DNA from: Orientallactaga sibirica
Lineage: Eukaryota > Chordata > Mammalia > Rodentia > Dipodidae
DNA: 64,000 bases
NCBI GenBank assembly: GCA_036365145.1
Contig: JAEOAD010000032.1
Span: forward strand, 1,348,501 to 1,412,500
Direction: 5' to 3'
Shown here: positions 34,269 through 43,980 of the stretch, one piece after another
Numbering within the stretch: the first letter of the stretch is position 1
Layout: each line of letters starts with the position of its first letter
Program-made: the position numbers and the translations under genes
Notes under the pieces: model-generated
Told to the model about the DNA's origin: nothing
Databases searched by the model: none
Seen by the model: only the letters and a program-made list of their open reading frames with translations

Positions 34269-34447
34269 TTTATTTGGAAGGGGAGAGAAAGTCAGAAAGA
34301 AAGACAGACATACCAGGGCCTTTTGCTGCTACAAGCTCCAGATGCATGTGCCACTCTGTGCATCTGGGTATTATGTGGGTATTGGGAACTAGAACCCAGA
34401 CCTTTAGTCTGTACAGGCTCCCTAACCACTGAGCAATCTCTATAGCC
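34269..34447 (-). mobile_element. B2-type SINE, right arm of an inverted pair
   Basis: Starts in its T-rich tail directly after the previous A-rich tail, then 'GAGAAAGTCAGAAAG', CACTCTGTGCATCTGGG and 'GAGCAATCTCTATAGCCC'. Confidence 0.87.
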
Positions 34448-34509
34448 CACACTTTGAAATATTTTAGAGCATCTTTTAAACATCTAGAGCTGGAGATTCT
34501 CTTTCCCTC

Positions 34510-34660
34510 TCTCTCTAGAACTGTAACAATTACAATACTAACCCCTCAAATGACACTATTCAATTTAATTTTCACAACCCAGCATACTCTATCACTATTA
34601 CCTTATACATCTGTGAAATTAGGGTAGAAATTACAGAAGCCAAATAGCACACACCACTGC
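34510..34660 (-). mobile_element. Possible MIR fragment
   Basis: 'TTAATTTTCACAACCCAGC' and 'ACATCTGTGAAATTAGGG' fit the reverse-complement MIR order. Confidence 0.4.
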
Positions 34661-34914
34661 CATGCAACTTTTTGGTTCGTTTCTCAGAGTTTCATCCTGG
34701 ACAATCATTTACACATGGAACCAGTTATGGACCTGTACCTCCTGGGAGAGGGAGGAGAGACAAGCCCAAGTACCTTGCAGTCTACATTTGTGGGCAACAG
34801 AAGATCACATGACTTTCCATGGTCCAGATCTCACCAGCAGTCAAGAGGGAATAAAACCAATATTCAGATGACAAACAAATGATCTGTCTCCAGAGCGTCA
34901 CTACTGATGACTTA
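34661..34914. other. Unique non-coding DNA
   Basis: Nothing recognised. Confidence 0.5.
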
Positions 34915-35115
34915 CGTCTCTGAGCAACTCCCACATGTCAAGCACTGTCGTCAGGAGGTATTTATTTGCCCTTCAAAGGAATCTTGTGGCTTGTGAATTT
35001 TTTGCACATTTTATAAGTAAAGAAGACTCAGGAAAATAAAAAGTACTTGCTGACAGTCTTCTAGTGAGGGTAGTACTGAAATGCTGGGTTTTAAACTCAA
35101 AGAGCATCCCCCGTG
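34915..35115 (-). mobile_element. MIR fragment
   Basis: 'CACATGTCAAGCACTGTCG', 'ATTTTATAAGTAAAGAAG', 'ACTCAGGAAAATAAAAAG' and 'GCTGGGTTTTAAACTCAAAG' follow the MIR reverse complement with good order. Confidence 0.6.
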
Positions 35116-35460
35116 CACACTTGGTTCTTCCACACACCTCTCACTGCCTTTGTGGAAGTTTGCCACATGTAGCATATGGACATGGATGGGTAAATATTTA
35201 TGAAACCTGCTCTGGAGTATGTAATCGTGCCAAGTTAAATATCTCAACCATTTATTTTGAAACCTGTCACTGGTGATTACAGCATATTTCAGAGAGAAAA
35301 ATGTTGACTTTCAGGTTTCTTTATTTGGTTATGATATTTTAAATATTCAGGGAAAACATATGCACAAATTCTTCTTATTGTAATCCAATGAAAGAGTGGT
35401 AGGCTGATCTCAAGCTTGGCATGCAAGTTCAGTCATTAGTATGGATGTGTTTCTATTAAA
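35116..35460. other. Unique non-coding DNA
   Basis: Nothing recognised. Confidence 0.5.
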
Positions 35461-35470
35461 CATGGCCCAA

Positions 35471-35616
35471 GCTGGGCATGGTGGCGCACGCCTTTAATCC
35501 CAGCACTTGGGAGGCAGCACTTAGGAGGATTGCCCAAGCCACCCTGAGACTACATAGTTAATTCTAGGTCAGCCTGGGTCACAGTGAGACCCTACCTCAA
35601 AAAAAAAAAAAAAAAA
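35471..35616 (+). mobile_element. B1 SINE with TSD
   Basis: GCTGGGCATGGTGGCGCACG head, CCCTACCTC plus poly(A). ATGGCCCAAG before and ATGGTCCAAG after. Confidence 0.93.
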
Positions 35617-35701
35617 ATGGTCCAAGACATCCATTTCTGAATAGTCTTAGGCTCAGCTCCAAGTTCTAAGACTTCAAGTAGTAAGAATTTAGAATACATA
35701 C

Positions 35702-36065
35702 TGTGGTAGTTTGAATAGATGGCCCCAATATATTCAGTGTTTTGTTAGTTTGTAGTTTGGATCTGTAGCCACCTGGCTGGAGGCAGTGTCACTGAGCAGA
35801 TCTTAAGGTGTGGTGGTGGGTTTGAAATTCCAATCTAAAGATATGCAAAGTGCCTAGTTCCACCTGGAGTTCCTGAAGCGTGCTGTGTGGCTTTTGGCTT
35901 TTGGGCTTGTGGCTTTTCTCTCTCTGCTTGGACCTGTGAAAGCAGGTCAGCTTCTTCTGCCATTATGGACCTTCCCCTGGATCTGTAAGTTTCAATAAAT
36001 ATCCCTTCCTCCATAACTGTCTGGTCTGGAAGTTCATCTCAGTGAACCCGGAGCTGTCTGCTACA
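35702..36065 (+). mobile_element. Solo LTR, TGTGGTAG family, with perfect 5-bp TSD
   Basis: 364 bp from TGTGGTAGTTTGAATAGATG to CTGTCTGCTACA, flanked by CATAC at 35697-35701 and 36066-36070. TG...CA ends plus a 5-bp duplication are the retroviral integration signature (5 bp is usual for ERVL/MaLR and several ERVK-like groups). No internal region. AATAAATATCCC near 35995 could be its polyadenylation signal. This is the best-bounded copy of the family in the window. Confidence 0.85.
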
Positions 36066-36164
36066 CATACCATTTCAATATTGTAAAGCATCACACATCT
36101 AGTTCATCTGTGATTCTAAGCTGCAGTAAAGAACATGATATACTCAAAATGTCAAAGGAACTTG

Positions 36165-36310
36165 GAGGCTGCAGTGCTGGCTCAGTGGTTAAGTGGGCAT
36201 GAGAGCACCTGAGACAGAAAAGAGGTCAAAGCTCCAGATCCCACGTAAACAGCTGTGTGTAGCCATACATGTCTGTATGCCTAATCTAGCAAGGGAGCAG
36301 AGATCTGAGA
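36165..36310 (+). mobile_element. Old tRNA-type SINE, diverged
   Basis: 'GTGCTGGCTCAGTGGTTAAG' and 'CCAGATCCCACGTAAAC' resemble an ID/B2-type head and body. The text at 36866-36921 (TTCTGCTTGCAAATAAATAA) looks like a plus-strand B2 tail and may be its displaced end. Confidence 0.45.
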
Positions 36311-36334
36311 AATTTCATCTATTCTTTTATTTTA

Positions 36335-36562
36335 TTTTATTTTTTAATTTTTTTAAAATTTATGTATTGGCGAGCAGAGAGAGAGATAAAAGAGAGGTAG
36401 AAAGAGAGAGAATGGACACGCCAGGGCCTCTAGCCACTGGAAACAAACTGCAGATGCATGGTGCCCCTTGTGCATCTGGCTTACGTGGGTCCTGGAGAAT
36501 CAAACCAGGATCCTTTGGTTTGGCAGGCAAACGCCTTAACTGCTGAGCCATTTCTCCAGCCC
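36335..36562 (-). mobile_element. B2-type SINE
   Basis: (TTTTA)n side, GAGAGAGAGATAAAAGAGAG, 'GCCCCTTGTGCATCTGGC' and 'GAGCCATTTCTCCAGCCC' end. Confidence 0.9.
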
Positions 36563-36702
36563 TCTTTTTTTCTTTTTTAAGATAGTGTCTCACACCTGCC
36601 CACGCTGACCTGGAATTCACTCTGTATTCACAGGCTGGCCTGAAACTCACAGTGATCCTCCTGCCTCTAGCTCCCAATAGCTGGAATTAAAAGTGTGAGC
36701 CA
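36563..36702 (-). mobile_element. B1 SINE between two B2 copies
   Basis: T-rich start, 'AAGATAGTGTCTCACACC', CTGACCTGGAATTCACTC, 'CAGTGATCCTCCTGCCTC' and GTGAGCCACC end. Confidence 0.87.
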
Positions 36703-36865
36703 CCAGAGAGAGAATGGGTGAGCCAGGGCCTCTAGCCACAGCAAACGAATTCCAGATACATTTACCACTGTGTACATCCAGCTTTATGTGGGTACTGGGG
36801 AATCAAACTTGAGTTGTTAGCTTTGCAGGCAAGTGCCTTAACCACTGAGCAATCTCTCCAGCCCC
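36703..36865 (-). mobile_element. B2-type SINE
   Basis: GAGAGAGAATGGGTGAGCC, 'CATTTACCACTGTGTACATC', 'GGTACTGGGGAATCAAAC' and 'GAGCAATCTCTCCAGCCCC'. Its A-tail side is missing where the B1 abuts. Confidence 0.87.
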
Positions 36866-36921
36866 TCACTCATGTTTTCTTTCTCTTTCTGCTTGCAAAT
36901 AAATAAATAAATATTTTTTAA

Positions 36922-37402
36922 AAGAACATGCCTTCTTTAAATGAAGTTATTGAAACGAAGGGCTGGCTGAAAACACCATTGCAATTGTTTCATCCCTGTC
37001 ACACTCCATGGAGCCTCCTTCATAGCCACTGCACCTGCTTTGGTGGAGATACTGTGCTCTCTGGACAGTCACCGAGATCGTGGCTGGCAAGGTAGCCTGT
37101 CATGGGTCTGCATGCTATAGTAGATGAGCAACTCTGCGGGTGCAATATTACAGAATCAAGAAGGGCATTGTAATTATTTCAGTCTCCTCCAGTGGGCTAA
37201 TATTAGGCCCACATTTCATTTTCTCCCACCTTATCAACTTCCTTACCAACAAAGTCTTTTGAAGCTCAATTAATTCAGCAATATGGTTATGTTCCCGGAG
37301 GAATATATAAGTATCACTGCTGGGAAACAGTACCCCCAGCTGTGACTCAACAGGGTCGATTTGCAATACTGCAATGATTCTTTTTATGGCTTCGTAGGCA
37401 TT
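36922..37402. other. Unique DNA with a conserved-element candidate
   Basis: No repeat. About 37145-37345 has a repeat-free TAAT-rich composition ('TTGTAATTATTTCAG', 'CAATTAATTCAGCAATATGG') and is a weak candidate for a conserved non-coding element. Confidence 0.3.
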
Positions 37403-37403
37403 T

Positions 37404-37604
37404 TAAAATATTTTTATTTTATTTTCTTTATTTATTTGAGAGAGAAGGAAGGAATGGGAGTATCAGGGCCTCCAGCAGCTGCAAATGAACTCCAGGTGTA
37501 TGTGCCACCTTGTGTATCTGGCTCGTATAGGTCTTGGGGAATCGAACCTGGGTCCTTTGGCTTTGTAGGTAAGCTCCTTAACTGCTGAGCCACTTCTCCA
37601 CTCC
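37404..37604 (-). mobile_element. B2-type SINE
   Basis: TTTATTTATTTGAGAGAGAAGG, CACCTTGTGTATCTGGC, GGGGAATCGAACCTGGG, 'GAGCCACTTCTCCACTCC' end. TAGGCATTTT before, TAGGAATTTT after. Confidence 0.9.
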
Positions 37605-37802
37605 TAGGAATTTTTTTTTAGACATCGCTACTGGTTCCTTAAACTGTCCATTGATGTTTAACATGCATCTGTCTACTCACATATCTGAGTGAAGAGACAT
37701 TTCCGTTCCTTCACTGGTAGGCAGTTAGACATCAGGTCTTTGGAACTCTTCCATGGTGCTGTATAGGACTTGTTACTTTATGCCATTGCTTAATTTTATT
37801 TA
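37605..37802. other. Unique non-coding DNA
   Basis: Nothing recognised. Confidence 0.5.
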
Positions 37803-37965
37803 TTTTTTTTTATTTTGCTTTTTCCAGGTAGGCTCTCACTCTAGCCCAGGATGACCTGGAATTCACTGTGTATTCTCAGGGTGGCCTTGAACTCATGGTG
37901 ATCCTCTTACTTCTGCCTCCCGAGTGGAGTGCTGGGACCAAAGCAGTGTGCCACCATGCCCAGCT
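37803..37965 (-). mobile_element. B1 SINE
   Basis: T-rich start, 'CCAGGTAGGCTCTCACTC', CCTGGAATTCACTGTG, 'GTGCTGGGACCAAAGC' and CCACCATGCCCAGC. Confidence 0.9.
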
Positions 37966-38010
37966 ATACTATTCTTTAAAAAGGTAAGAATAGCACAAAC
38001 AAGTTTGTTA

Positions 38011-38203
38011 AAAAAAATTATTTATTAGAGAGAGAGAGAGAGAATGACCATGCCAGGATCTCTAGCCACTGCAAATGAACTGCAGATGCATGCACCACCA
38101 TGTGTCACCTTATGCATCTGGCTTACATGGGCACTGGGGAATTGAACTTGGATCTTTGGACTTTGCAGGCATGTGCCTTAACTGCTAAAGCATCTCTCCA
38201 GCC
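38011..38203 (-). mobile_element. B2-type SINE
   Basis: TTATTTATTAGAGAGAGAGAG start, 'CACCACCATGTGTCACCTT' (small local duplication), GGGGAATTGAACTTGG and CTAAAGCATCTCTCCAGCC. Confidence 0.9.
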
Positions 38204-38211
38204 AGAGATTT

Positions 38212-38370
38212 TTTCCTTTTTTTTCTTTTGGTTTTTTAAGGTAAGGATCTCACTGTAGATCAGGCTGACCTGGAATTCACTATGTAATCAAAGAGTGATC
38301 TGGAACTCATGACGATCCTTCTACCTCTGCCTCCCAAGTGCTGGGATTAAAGGTGTGTGCCACCACATCT
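38212..38370 (-). mobile_element. B1 SINE, 5' head incomplete
   Basis: TTTGGTTTTTTAAGGTAAGG, CTGACCTGGAATTCACTATG, 'GTGCTGGGATTAAAGGTG' ending in CCACCACAT then poly(T). Confidence 0.9.
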
Positions 38371-38526
38371 TTTTTTTTTTTTAAGTGTAAAGTTTTACAC
38401 AAACAGGAGCAAACTTTGGCAATATGTTCTTTTGGCTTCATTATCTCAAAAAAAATAGTTTATTGTAATCTACAATTTGAGCTAACAGATTATAAGATCT
38501 CCAGTACTTTAATTTTATGATTATTT

Positions 38527-38720
38527 AGGGTTTTTTTGTTTGTTTGTTTGTTTGTTTGTTTGCTTGTTTGGTTGGTTGATTTTTGAGGTAGGGTCTTGTG
38601 CTAGCCCAGGCTGACCTGGAATTCATTATGTAGTCTCAGGGTAGTCTTAAAGTCACGACAATCCTCCTACCTCTGTCTCCTGAGTGCTGGGATTAAAGGT
38701 GTGTGGCACCATGCCTGGTT
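38527..38720 (-). mobile_element. B1 SINE with (TTTG)n tail and 18-bp TSD
   Basis: A (TTTG)n run at 38531-38577, 'TTTTTGAGGTAGGGTC', CTGACCTGGAATTCATTATG, CACCATGCCTGG. Target duplication of 18 bases with one difference at 38509-38526 and 38721-38738. Confidence 0.94.
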
Positions 38721-38738
38721 TTAATTTTATGGTTATTT

Positions 38739-39153
38739 TATAGTAAAAGTGTCATGATTTTAGTACAATAAATGTTTGATGTACAAGACCACAAAAAATA
38801 CAAGAAAAATTAGAGATACAGTTGTTTCCCTCATACTTATCATAAAAATTATTATTAACTTGTTTTAGGATTAGAGAGTATCGCTGCAATTGTAGACCCA
38901 GCCTATTATGGACTGCACACAGTATCTGTTTGAAAATGTGCATAGTTTTATACAGGAAATTTACCTTATTCTATTGGATTAGTCAAAAATCCCACCAGGT
39001 ACACTTCATGTGTACGATTTGTTCTCTTTGAATTACAAGAAATCATTCAACTGTATTAATGTCATATTGGAAAATTTATAGACCATTTAAATTGTTATAA
39101 TAATATGTAAATTTAATATCTTTGTGCTACTTTTTACTAGTAAAAGATGGAAA
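38739..39153. other. Unique AT-rich non-coding DNA
   Basis: Nothing recognised. Confidence 0.5.
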
Positions 39154-39335
39154 TTTTCAAATTTATGTATTTACTTGAGAGAGAGAATGAGGTGGTATTG
39201 CCTCCTGCCACTGCAAACAAACTCCAGATGCATGCACCATTGCACATCTTGGTTCACATGGATATTGGAGAATCTAATATGGGCCATCAAGCTTTAAAAG
39301 CAAGCACCTTTAAGCACTGAGCCATGTCTCCAGCC
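39154..39335 (-). mobile_element. B2-type SINE, diverged
   Basis: TATTTACTTGAGAGAGAG, 'CTCCTGCCACTGCAAAC', 'ATATTGGAGAATCTAATATG', GAGCCATGTCTCCAGCC. Confidence 0.82.
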
Positions 39336-39639
39336 ACGGGCAGTTTTTTTTTTTTTATTTTTTTAATTTAATTTATTTCAAGCCTATAGTTTTGTAACTG
39401 CCATTTCATTTAGACAGTTTATTCCTGGTTTCTCAAATATTCCTATTTTCTTATGTAAATTCAATCCATAGATCAGCCAGCTTCGCCTTTGGATATAAAG
39501 ATCTTATCCTCACAACAACAACAAAAAATGCAGAGTAAAGTGCAAATTTGTAATTTCTGAGTGCCTGGAGGTCACTGAGGTCACAGTACCAACTTCAAAG
39601 CTGGAGGGCAGGTAAAGGTCTCATAGTCTCATAGTTCTC
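39336..39639. other. Unique non-coding DNA
   Basis: Nothing recognised. Confidence 0.5.
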
Positions 39640-39845
39640 TCTGTCCCCCAATATATTCAGTGGTTTATTATTTATAGTTTGCATCTGCAATCACCTTGCT
39701 AGAGGCAAGGTCACTGGGGGCCGGTCTTAAGGTGTGGTGATGGTTTGAGATTCCATTTAAAGATATGCAAATGTTCTAGCAGGAAATGCTGTGTGACCTT
39801 TTGGCTGTAATGGAAAAATTAAAATCCCTTCCTCCATAAAAACAT
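39640..39845 (+). mobile_element. TGTGGTAG-family LTR, internally deleted
   Basis: 'GTCCCCCAATATATTCAG', 'TAGTTTGCATCTGCAATCAC', 'TTAAGGTGTGGTGATGG', 'AAAGATATGCAAATG' and 'ATCCCTTCCTCCATAA' are in family order, with the end and part of the middle lost. Confidence 0.7.
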
Positions 39846-40333
39846 CAAAATGTTTAAAGCACTAAACACTATATGGACCATGAGTATGCACACGTTGAAT
39901 GATTAAAAACATCTGGAGTCCAGCCTTACAGTCCCCTACAATCCTGTGAGATTCTCCTTCTAGAGCTCTGGTCCATTCTCATGTTAAAAGCCAGAGAAAA
40001 AAATCTCCCAGGAAAGATTAAAGTCTCCACTGTAAAAATCCCCAGGATGGTTTGTTCTCCTTAATTGACCTCCTTTCAGGGAAACTACTATACTGGACGC
40101 CAGTTATGCTGAGATGTGGTTTAACATCCCTGTCTCACCTGGGGGTGGGTGGACCAGACTCCATCTTACTATGAGTCTGAGACTTTTTCAGAATTAGAAA
40201 ATAGTATGCCCTCCCCCACATGTCACCATTGCAAAGCAGGACTCTGTGTATAATAGTTGGAGGAGGGCAGATGCAATTTAAGAATAATAGTCTAGGGATA
40301 CCCATAGATAGCAGAGGAGAAAAATCGTGTTTA
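39846..40333. other. Unique non-coding DNA
   Basis: Nothing recognised. Confidence 0.5.
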
Positions 40334-40349
40334 AAAAAAGGAAGTCAGG

Positions 40350-40570
40350 GGCTAGAGATGACTTAGCAGTTAAGGCACTTGCCAGCAAAGCCAAAGGATC
40401 CAGGTTCAATTCCCCAGTAGCCACGTAAGCCAGGTGCACAAGATGGTACATGTGTCTGGACTTCTGTGTAGTGTCTAGAGGACCTAGTGTGCCCATTCTC
40501 TCTCTATCAGCTTCTTACTCTTTCTCATACTTTCTCAAATAAATAAATTAAATTGAAATTGAAAACATTT
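40350..40570 (+). mobile_element. B2-type SINE
   Basis: GGGCTAGAGATGACTTAGCAG head, GGTTCAATTCCCCAGTAGC, CCAGGTGCACAAGATGG, CAAATAAATAAATTAAATTG tail. Near-TSD AAAAGGAAGTCAGG / AAAAGAAAATCAGG. Confidence 0.9.
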
Positions 40571-40753
40571 AAAAGAAAATCAGGATATTTTAGCTTCTGA
40601 CATCTATGGCAAACATTAAACACACTAACTTTAGCCAGAGAAACACAAACTTGCATGCTAATGACCCAATTACCTTAGCAACTTTTATTTAATGCATCAC
40701 ATCAAACTTTCAATAAAAAAAAATACAATCCGTGGTTAAAAAGTGGTGGAGTG

Positions 40754-40920
40754 AGCTGGACGTGGCGACTCACACCTTTAATCCCAGCATTCAGGTGGCA
40801 GAAATAGGAGGAACACTGTGTGTTTGAGGCCAGCCTAGCACTGCATAGTGAATTCCAGGTCAGCCTGGGCTACAGTGAGACCCTACCTTGAAAAAACAAA
40901 ACAAAACAAACAAATTTTTT
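40754..40920 (+). mobile_element. B1 SINE
   Basis: AGCTGGACGTGGCGACTCAC head, CCCTACCTTG and (AAAAC)n tail. AAAAGTGGTGGAGTG before and AAAATGGTGGAATGG after. Confidence 0.93.
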
Positions 40921-40936
40921 AAAAATGGTGGAATGG

Positions 40937-42230
40937 ACAGGGGGGCTGGGGAGGCATTCACTGCTTGAAGAAATATAGAAAGTGCCAGGCTCAGGCCCCA
41001 GAGGTTTTTGATTTGTCAGACCAAAATTTCAAATAGCTGACTACTAACAAACCTCATTAGATGCTCCAGGCCTCTGTGTAACAAGAGCACCATGTGCAAC
41101 AACAGATGGGCAATGTAGGCATGGAGACGAAAACTCTTAGGAAGAAACTGAAGGCAAAGCTACAACTCAGATCCCTGGCAGAGACATGAAGAAATTCCTC
41201 TAATGACCTCGTGGGTTGACTTGACATATTCAAGAAAAGAACCACTGAGTGTGAGATGTCAACAGAAACTTCTCAAACTGAAAATGACTGAAAAGGAAAA
41301 GCTTTCAGAACAGAATAGGCCAGGAATGGATCATATTTTAAAAAGAATCACATACATTATGGGAATAGCAAAAGAAGGGGGAAAGTTAAAGTCAGAAAAC
41401 GTTTGAAGTGGTAACAGGTGAACATTTTCCAAACTTACTAATGTGCACAAAACCACAGAAGCAGGAAGCTCTGAGAATACCTAGCAAGGCACATAATCAA
41501 AGATGAACTCAAAATCTTGAAACGTGGCCCACCATGGAAATGGGCTTGGGACCAAATAAGGAAATAAAGATCTTAAGTTGCCTTTCAGGAAGGGCCTCCA
41601 GACGTTCCACTAATGATTCCTCTCATTTGGACCAGGGTCTTCCAAATTGGGACATGAGCATGAGCAGCCAGCTCATGCAGCAATAATCTCACAAGCTCAA
41701 AATCCCTACACAGAGGAGCACACCTCAGCAAGGAAAACATTCAACCAATTAATAAGCAGAGCCGGACGTGAGAGGACACACCTTTAATCCCAGCACTTGG
41801 GACACAGAGGTAGAAGGATCACCTTGAGTTCAAGGGCACCCTGAGTCTACATAGTGACCTTTTCAGCTCATAGCCTTCTTGCCCATGGACTTGCGACAAC
41901 CAGACTATCATTTTGCAAAACTCTGGTGCTACAATGATAGTGTCTTCGTGTGTTGGCTAATGTGACTTTGCTCAATCAGAGCAGAGACATACCATACCTA
42001 ATAGCATGACAAGTATAAAATATACAGCAGACTTCTTCCAAACCATGGACGCAAGAGGAAAGGAAAGTATGTATTTAAAGTTTTGAAAGTGAAATAAAAA
42101 TACAGCCACTTAGAATTCTGTGACCAGGGAAGTTCTTTCTATCTATAAATAGAGGGAGATTCCTGAATATTTCCTTAATCATTAATTTATCATCCATATG
42201 AGGAAGTTTTCTACAAAAAAAATGAAGGTA
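40937..42230 (+). mobile_element. HAL1/L1M-type LINE relic
   Basis: Sense-order blocks typical of HAL1/old L1M ORF1-region sequence: 'CTCTTAGGAAGAAACTG', 'CATTTTCCAAACTTACTAATG', 'CCACAGAAGCAGGAAGCTC', 'GAGAATACCTAGCAAGGC', 'ACTTCTTCCAAACCATGG', 'TTTAAAGTTTTGAAAGTG' and 'TAGAATTCTGTGACCAGGG'. Multiple stops; the 67-codon frame at 41203 is a remnant. Split by a partial B1. Confidence 0.65.
41760..41864 (+). mobile_element. B1 SINE, 3' truncated
   Basis: GAGCCGGACGTGAGAGGAC head, TAATCCCAGCACTTGGGAC, CACCCTGAGTCTACATAGTG; stops abruptly with no A-tail. Confidence 0.87.
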
Positions 42231-42428
42231 AAATTAATGATTTCTTACATTCTTTTTAAAAAATATTCTTATATTGATCAATCTGCAGATAATTTCAAAA
42301 ATTATAGCAACATTGTACATAGTAGTTACAGGCTCAGTGACATCGATGAAAATGTATAAGGCATGGAAGAAGCAATTTAATATACTTGTACTGTATAGAG
42401 CAATGAAGTATTATTTAAAAGTACTTTT
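42231..42428. other. Unique AT-rich non-coding DNA
   Basis: Nothing recognised. Confidence 0.5.
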
Positions 42429-42693
42429 TAAATTTGTTTTAATTTTATTTATTTTTGGAGAGAGACATAGAGAGGACAGAGAGGGAGAAGGAGACAGATA
42501 GAGAATGGGCGCACCAGCAGTCTCTCAGCTGCTGTGAATGAAATCCATTTGCGTGCGCCACCTTGTGGGCAAGTGCAGCATTGCACCCTTGCATCACTTT
42601 GCATCTGGCTAAACGTGGGACCTGGAGATTGGAACCGGGTTCTTAGGCTTAGCAGGAAGGCACCTTAACCACTAAGCCATCTCTCCAGCTCAT
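42429..42693 (-). mobile_element. B2-type SINE, long variant with CTCF-like core
   Basis: TTTTATTTATTTTTGGAGAG, then 'GCGCCACCTTGTGGGCAAG', the extra segment, CTGGCTAAACGTGGGACC and AAGCCATCTCTCCAGC. TSD AAAAGTACTTTT / AAAAGTACTCTT. Core at 42555-42568 reads CCACAAGGTGGCGC on the minus strand, the best CTCF-core match here with its CpG intact. Confidence 0.93.
42555..42568 (-). promoter_or_regulatory. CTCF-core-like motif in variant B2
   Basis: CCACAAGGTGGCGC on the minus strand. Full-motif score and binding are unknown. Confidence 0.45.
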
Positions 42694-42743
42694 AAAAGTA
42701 CTCTTATATTAGTTAAAAATCCACCTTGTACAACAGGGCAATT

Positions 42744-42746
<3 letters not shown>

Positions 42747-42816
<70 letters not shown>
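42747..42816 (+). repeat. Compound (TC)n(AC)n microsatellite
   Basis: About 42 bp of TC then about 27 bp of CA. Confidence 0.98.
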
Positions 42817-42819
<3 letters not shown>

Positions 42820-42960
42820 TATATAAACATTTTTATCTAGGTTATGGTCTTCTATCCTCTTACCCCGGTGCTCATTCTGTTGAGGGTCCTCCTCAGTAGG
42901 GTTCTTGGGGTTCACTGAGCAGTAGTGAGGGATTCTGTTAGTTTGTGGGGGTGAGGCTGT
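42817..42960. other. Unique non-coding DNA
   Basis: Nothing recognised. Confidence 0.5.
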
Positions 42961-42974
42961 GCCTCGGGACATTT

Positions 42975-43011
<37 letters not shown>

Positions 43012-43203
43012 GAGTGACAGACAGAGAGAAAGAGGAAGAGAGAGAAAAAGAATGGGTACACCAGGGCCTCCAGCCATTGCAAACAAACTCCAGATGCATG
43101 TGCCATCCTGTGCACCTGGCTTATGTGGGTACTAGGGAAACTTGAACCAGGGTCCTTAGGCTTCATAAGCAAGCGATTATCCGCTAAGCCATTTCTCCAG
43201 CCC
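42975..43203 (-). mobile_element. B2-type SINE with (TTTA)n tail
   Basis: (TTTA)n at about 42977-43011 is the SINE tail; then GAGAGAAAGAGGAAGAG, CACCTGGCTTATGTGGG and 'AAGCCATTTCTCCAGCC'. TSD GCCTCGGGACATTT at 42961-42974 and GCCTCAGGACATTT at 43204-43217 (one mismatch). Confidence 0.94.
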
Positions 43204-43489
43204 GCCTCAGGACATTTGTATTCACCCTATGGCTCTTACAATCTTCAGGGCAATTTTGAACAGACCTTATCAAGGAATTATAATTTATGACTAGAGAGAA
43301 GATAAAATGATATAACATGATATTTAGAACAAAGGGACAAAAAGAATCTAAGTGAAATATAAAAGAAAAAGGTACAGAAATGAAGTTATCAATGAACAAA
43401 ACTCGTTTGCAGCTATGGTAGATATTCACCCCAAAATACAAAAAAAAGGCACTACAAATATGGCCTAAATATAACAATCAAAAAAAAAA
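43204..43489. other. Unique non-coding DNA
   Basis: Nothing recognised. Confidence 0.5.
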
Positions 43490-43655
43490 AATGAGAGGAG
43501 AATTGGCTCAGTGCTTAAAAGCATGTCATGTACAATCATGAGGGCCAAAGGGGTCTGAGACCATGGAAGGTGATTTTCCAGAACCCATGCAAATGGCTCG
43601 CATGTGGCCATGTACAGTTGATGCCCCAGTCCTGTGCAAGCAGACCAGAGAGTTG
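43490..43655 (+). mobile_element. Old tRNA-type SINE (ID/B2/B3-like)
   Basis: 'AATTGGCTCAGTGCTTAAAA', 'AGAACCCATGCAAATGGC' and 'GCCCCAGTCCTGTG' fit the head and body order of an old rodent tRNA-derived SINE. Confidence 0.45.
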
Positions 43656-43659
43656 GAAC

Positions 43660-43980
43660 TTTTTTTTATAATTTATTTTTTATTTATATTATTCTGATTT
43701 TACATTCATAGTGGTGACTCCATTATCCTCCTCCCTGTCCCCCTCTTCCAAAGGGACCCTTATCAATGGGGAATGTGGGTCATGCATTATGGGGGTTAGT
43801 CAAGAGTTCTGGGGGGTAGGCCATGTCTCTGTGCATAATGCCCCAACTTGTGGCTCTAACATTCTTTCTGCCCCTTCTTCCGCGAATTTCCCTGAGCCAC
43901 ACTGGGGTCATTTTAGTTCTACTTCAGTGATGAGGTTTTGGGAGCCTCTGTGTCTCTGGATATCTGGCTTAGTAGGAGGT
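43660..43980 (-). mobile_element. LINE-1 3' UTR fragment with poly(A)
   Basis: On the minus strand: 'CAGGGAAATTCGCGGAAG', 'AGGGGCAGAAAGAATGTTAG', 'CATGGCCTACCCC', then 'ATAAAAAATAAATTATAAA' as an A-rich end. The block 'GGAAGAGGGGGCAGAAAG...TAAGAGCC' is familiar from rodent L1 3' regions. The 118-codon plus-strand frame is antisense to it. Confidence 0.55.

Noticed and set aside
36193..36677. Frames of 105-117 codons on both strands
   Set aside because: Both are SINE-derived (B2/B1).
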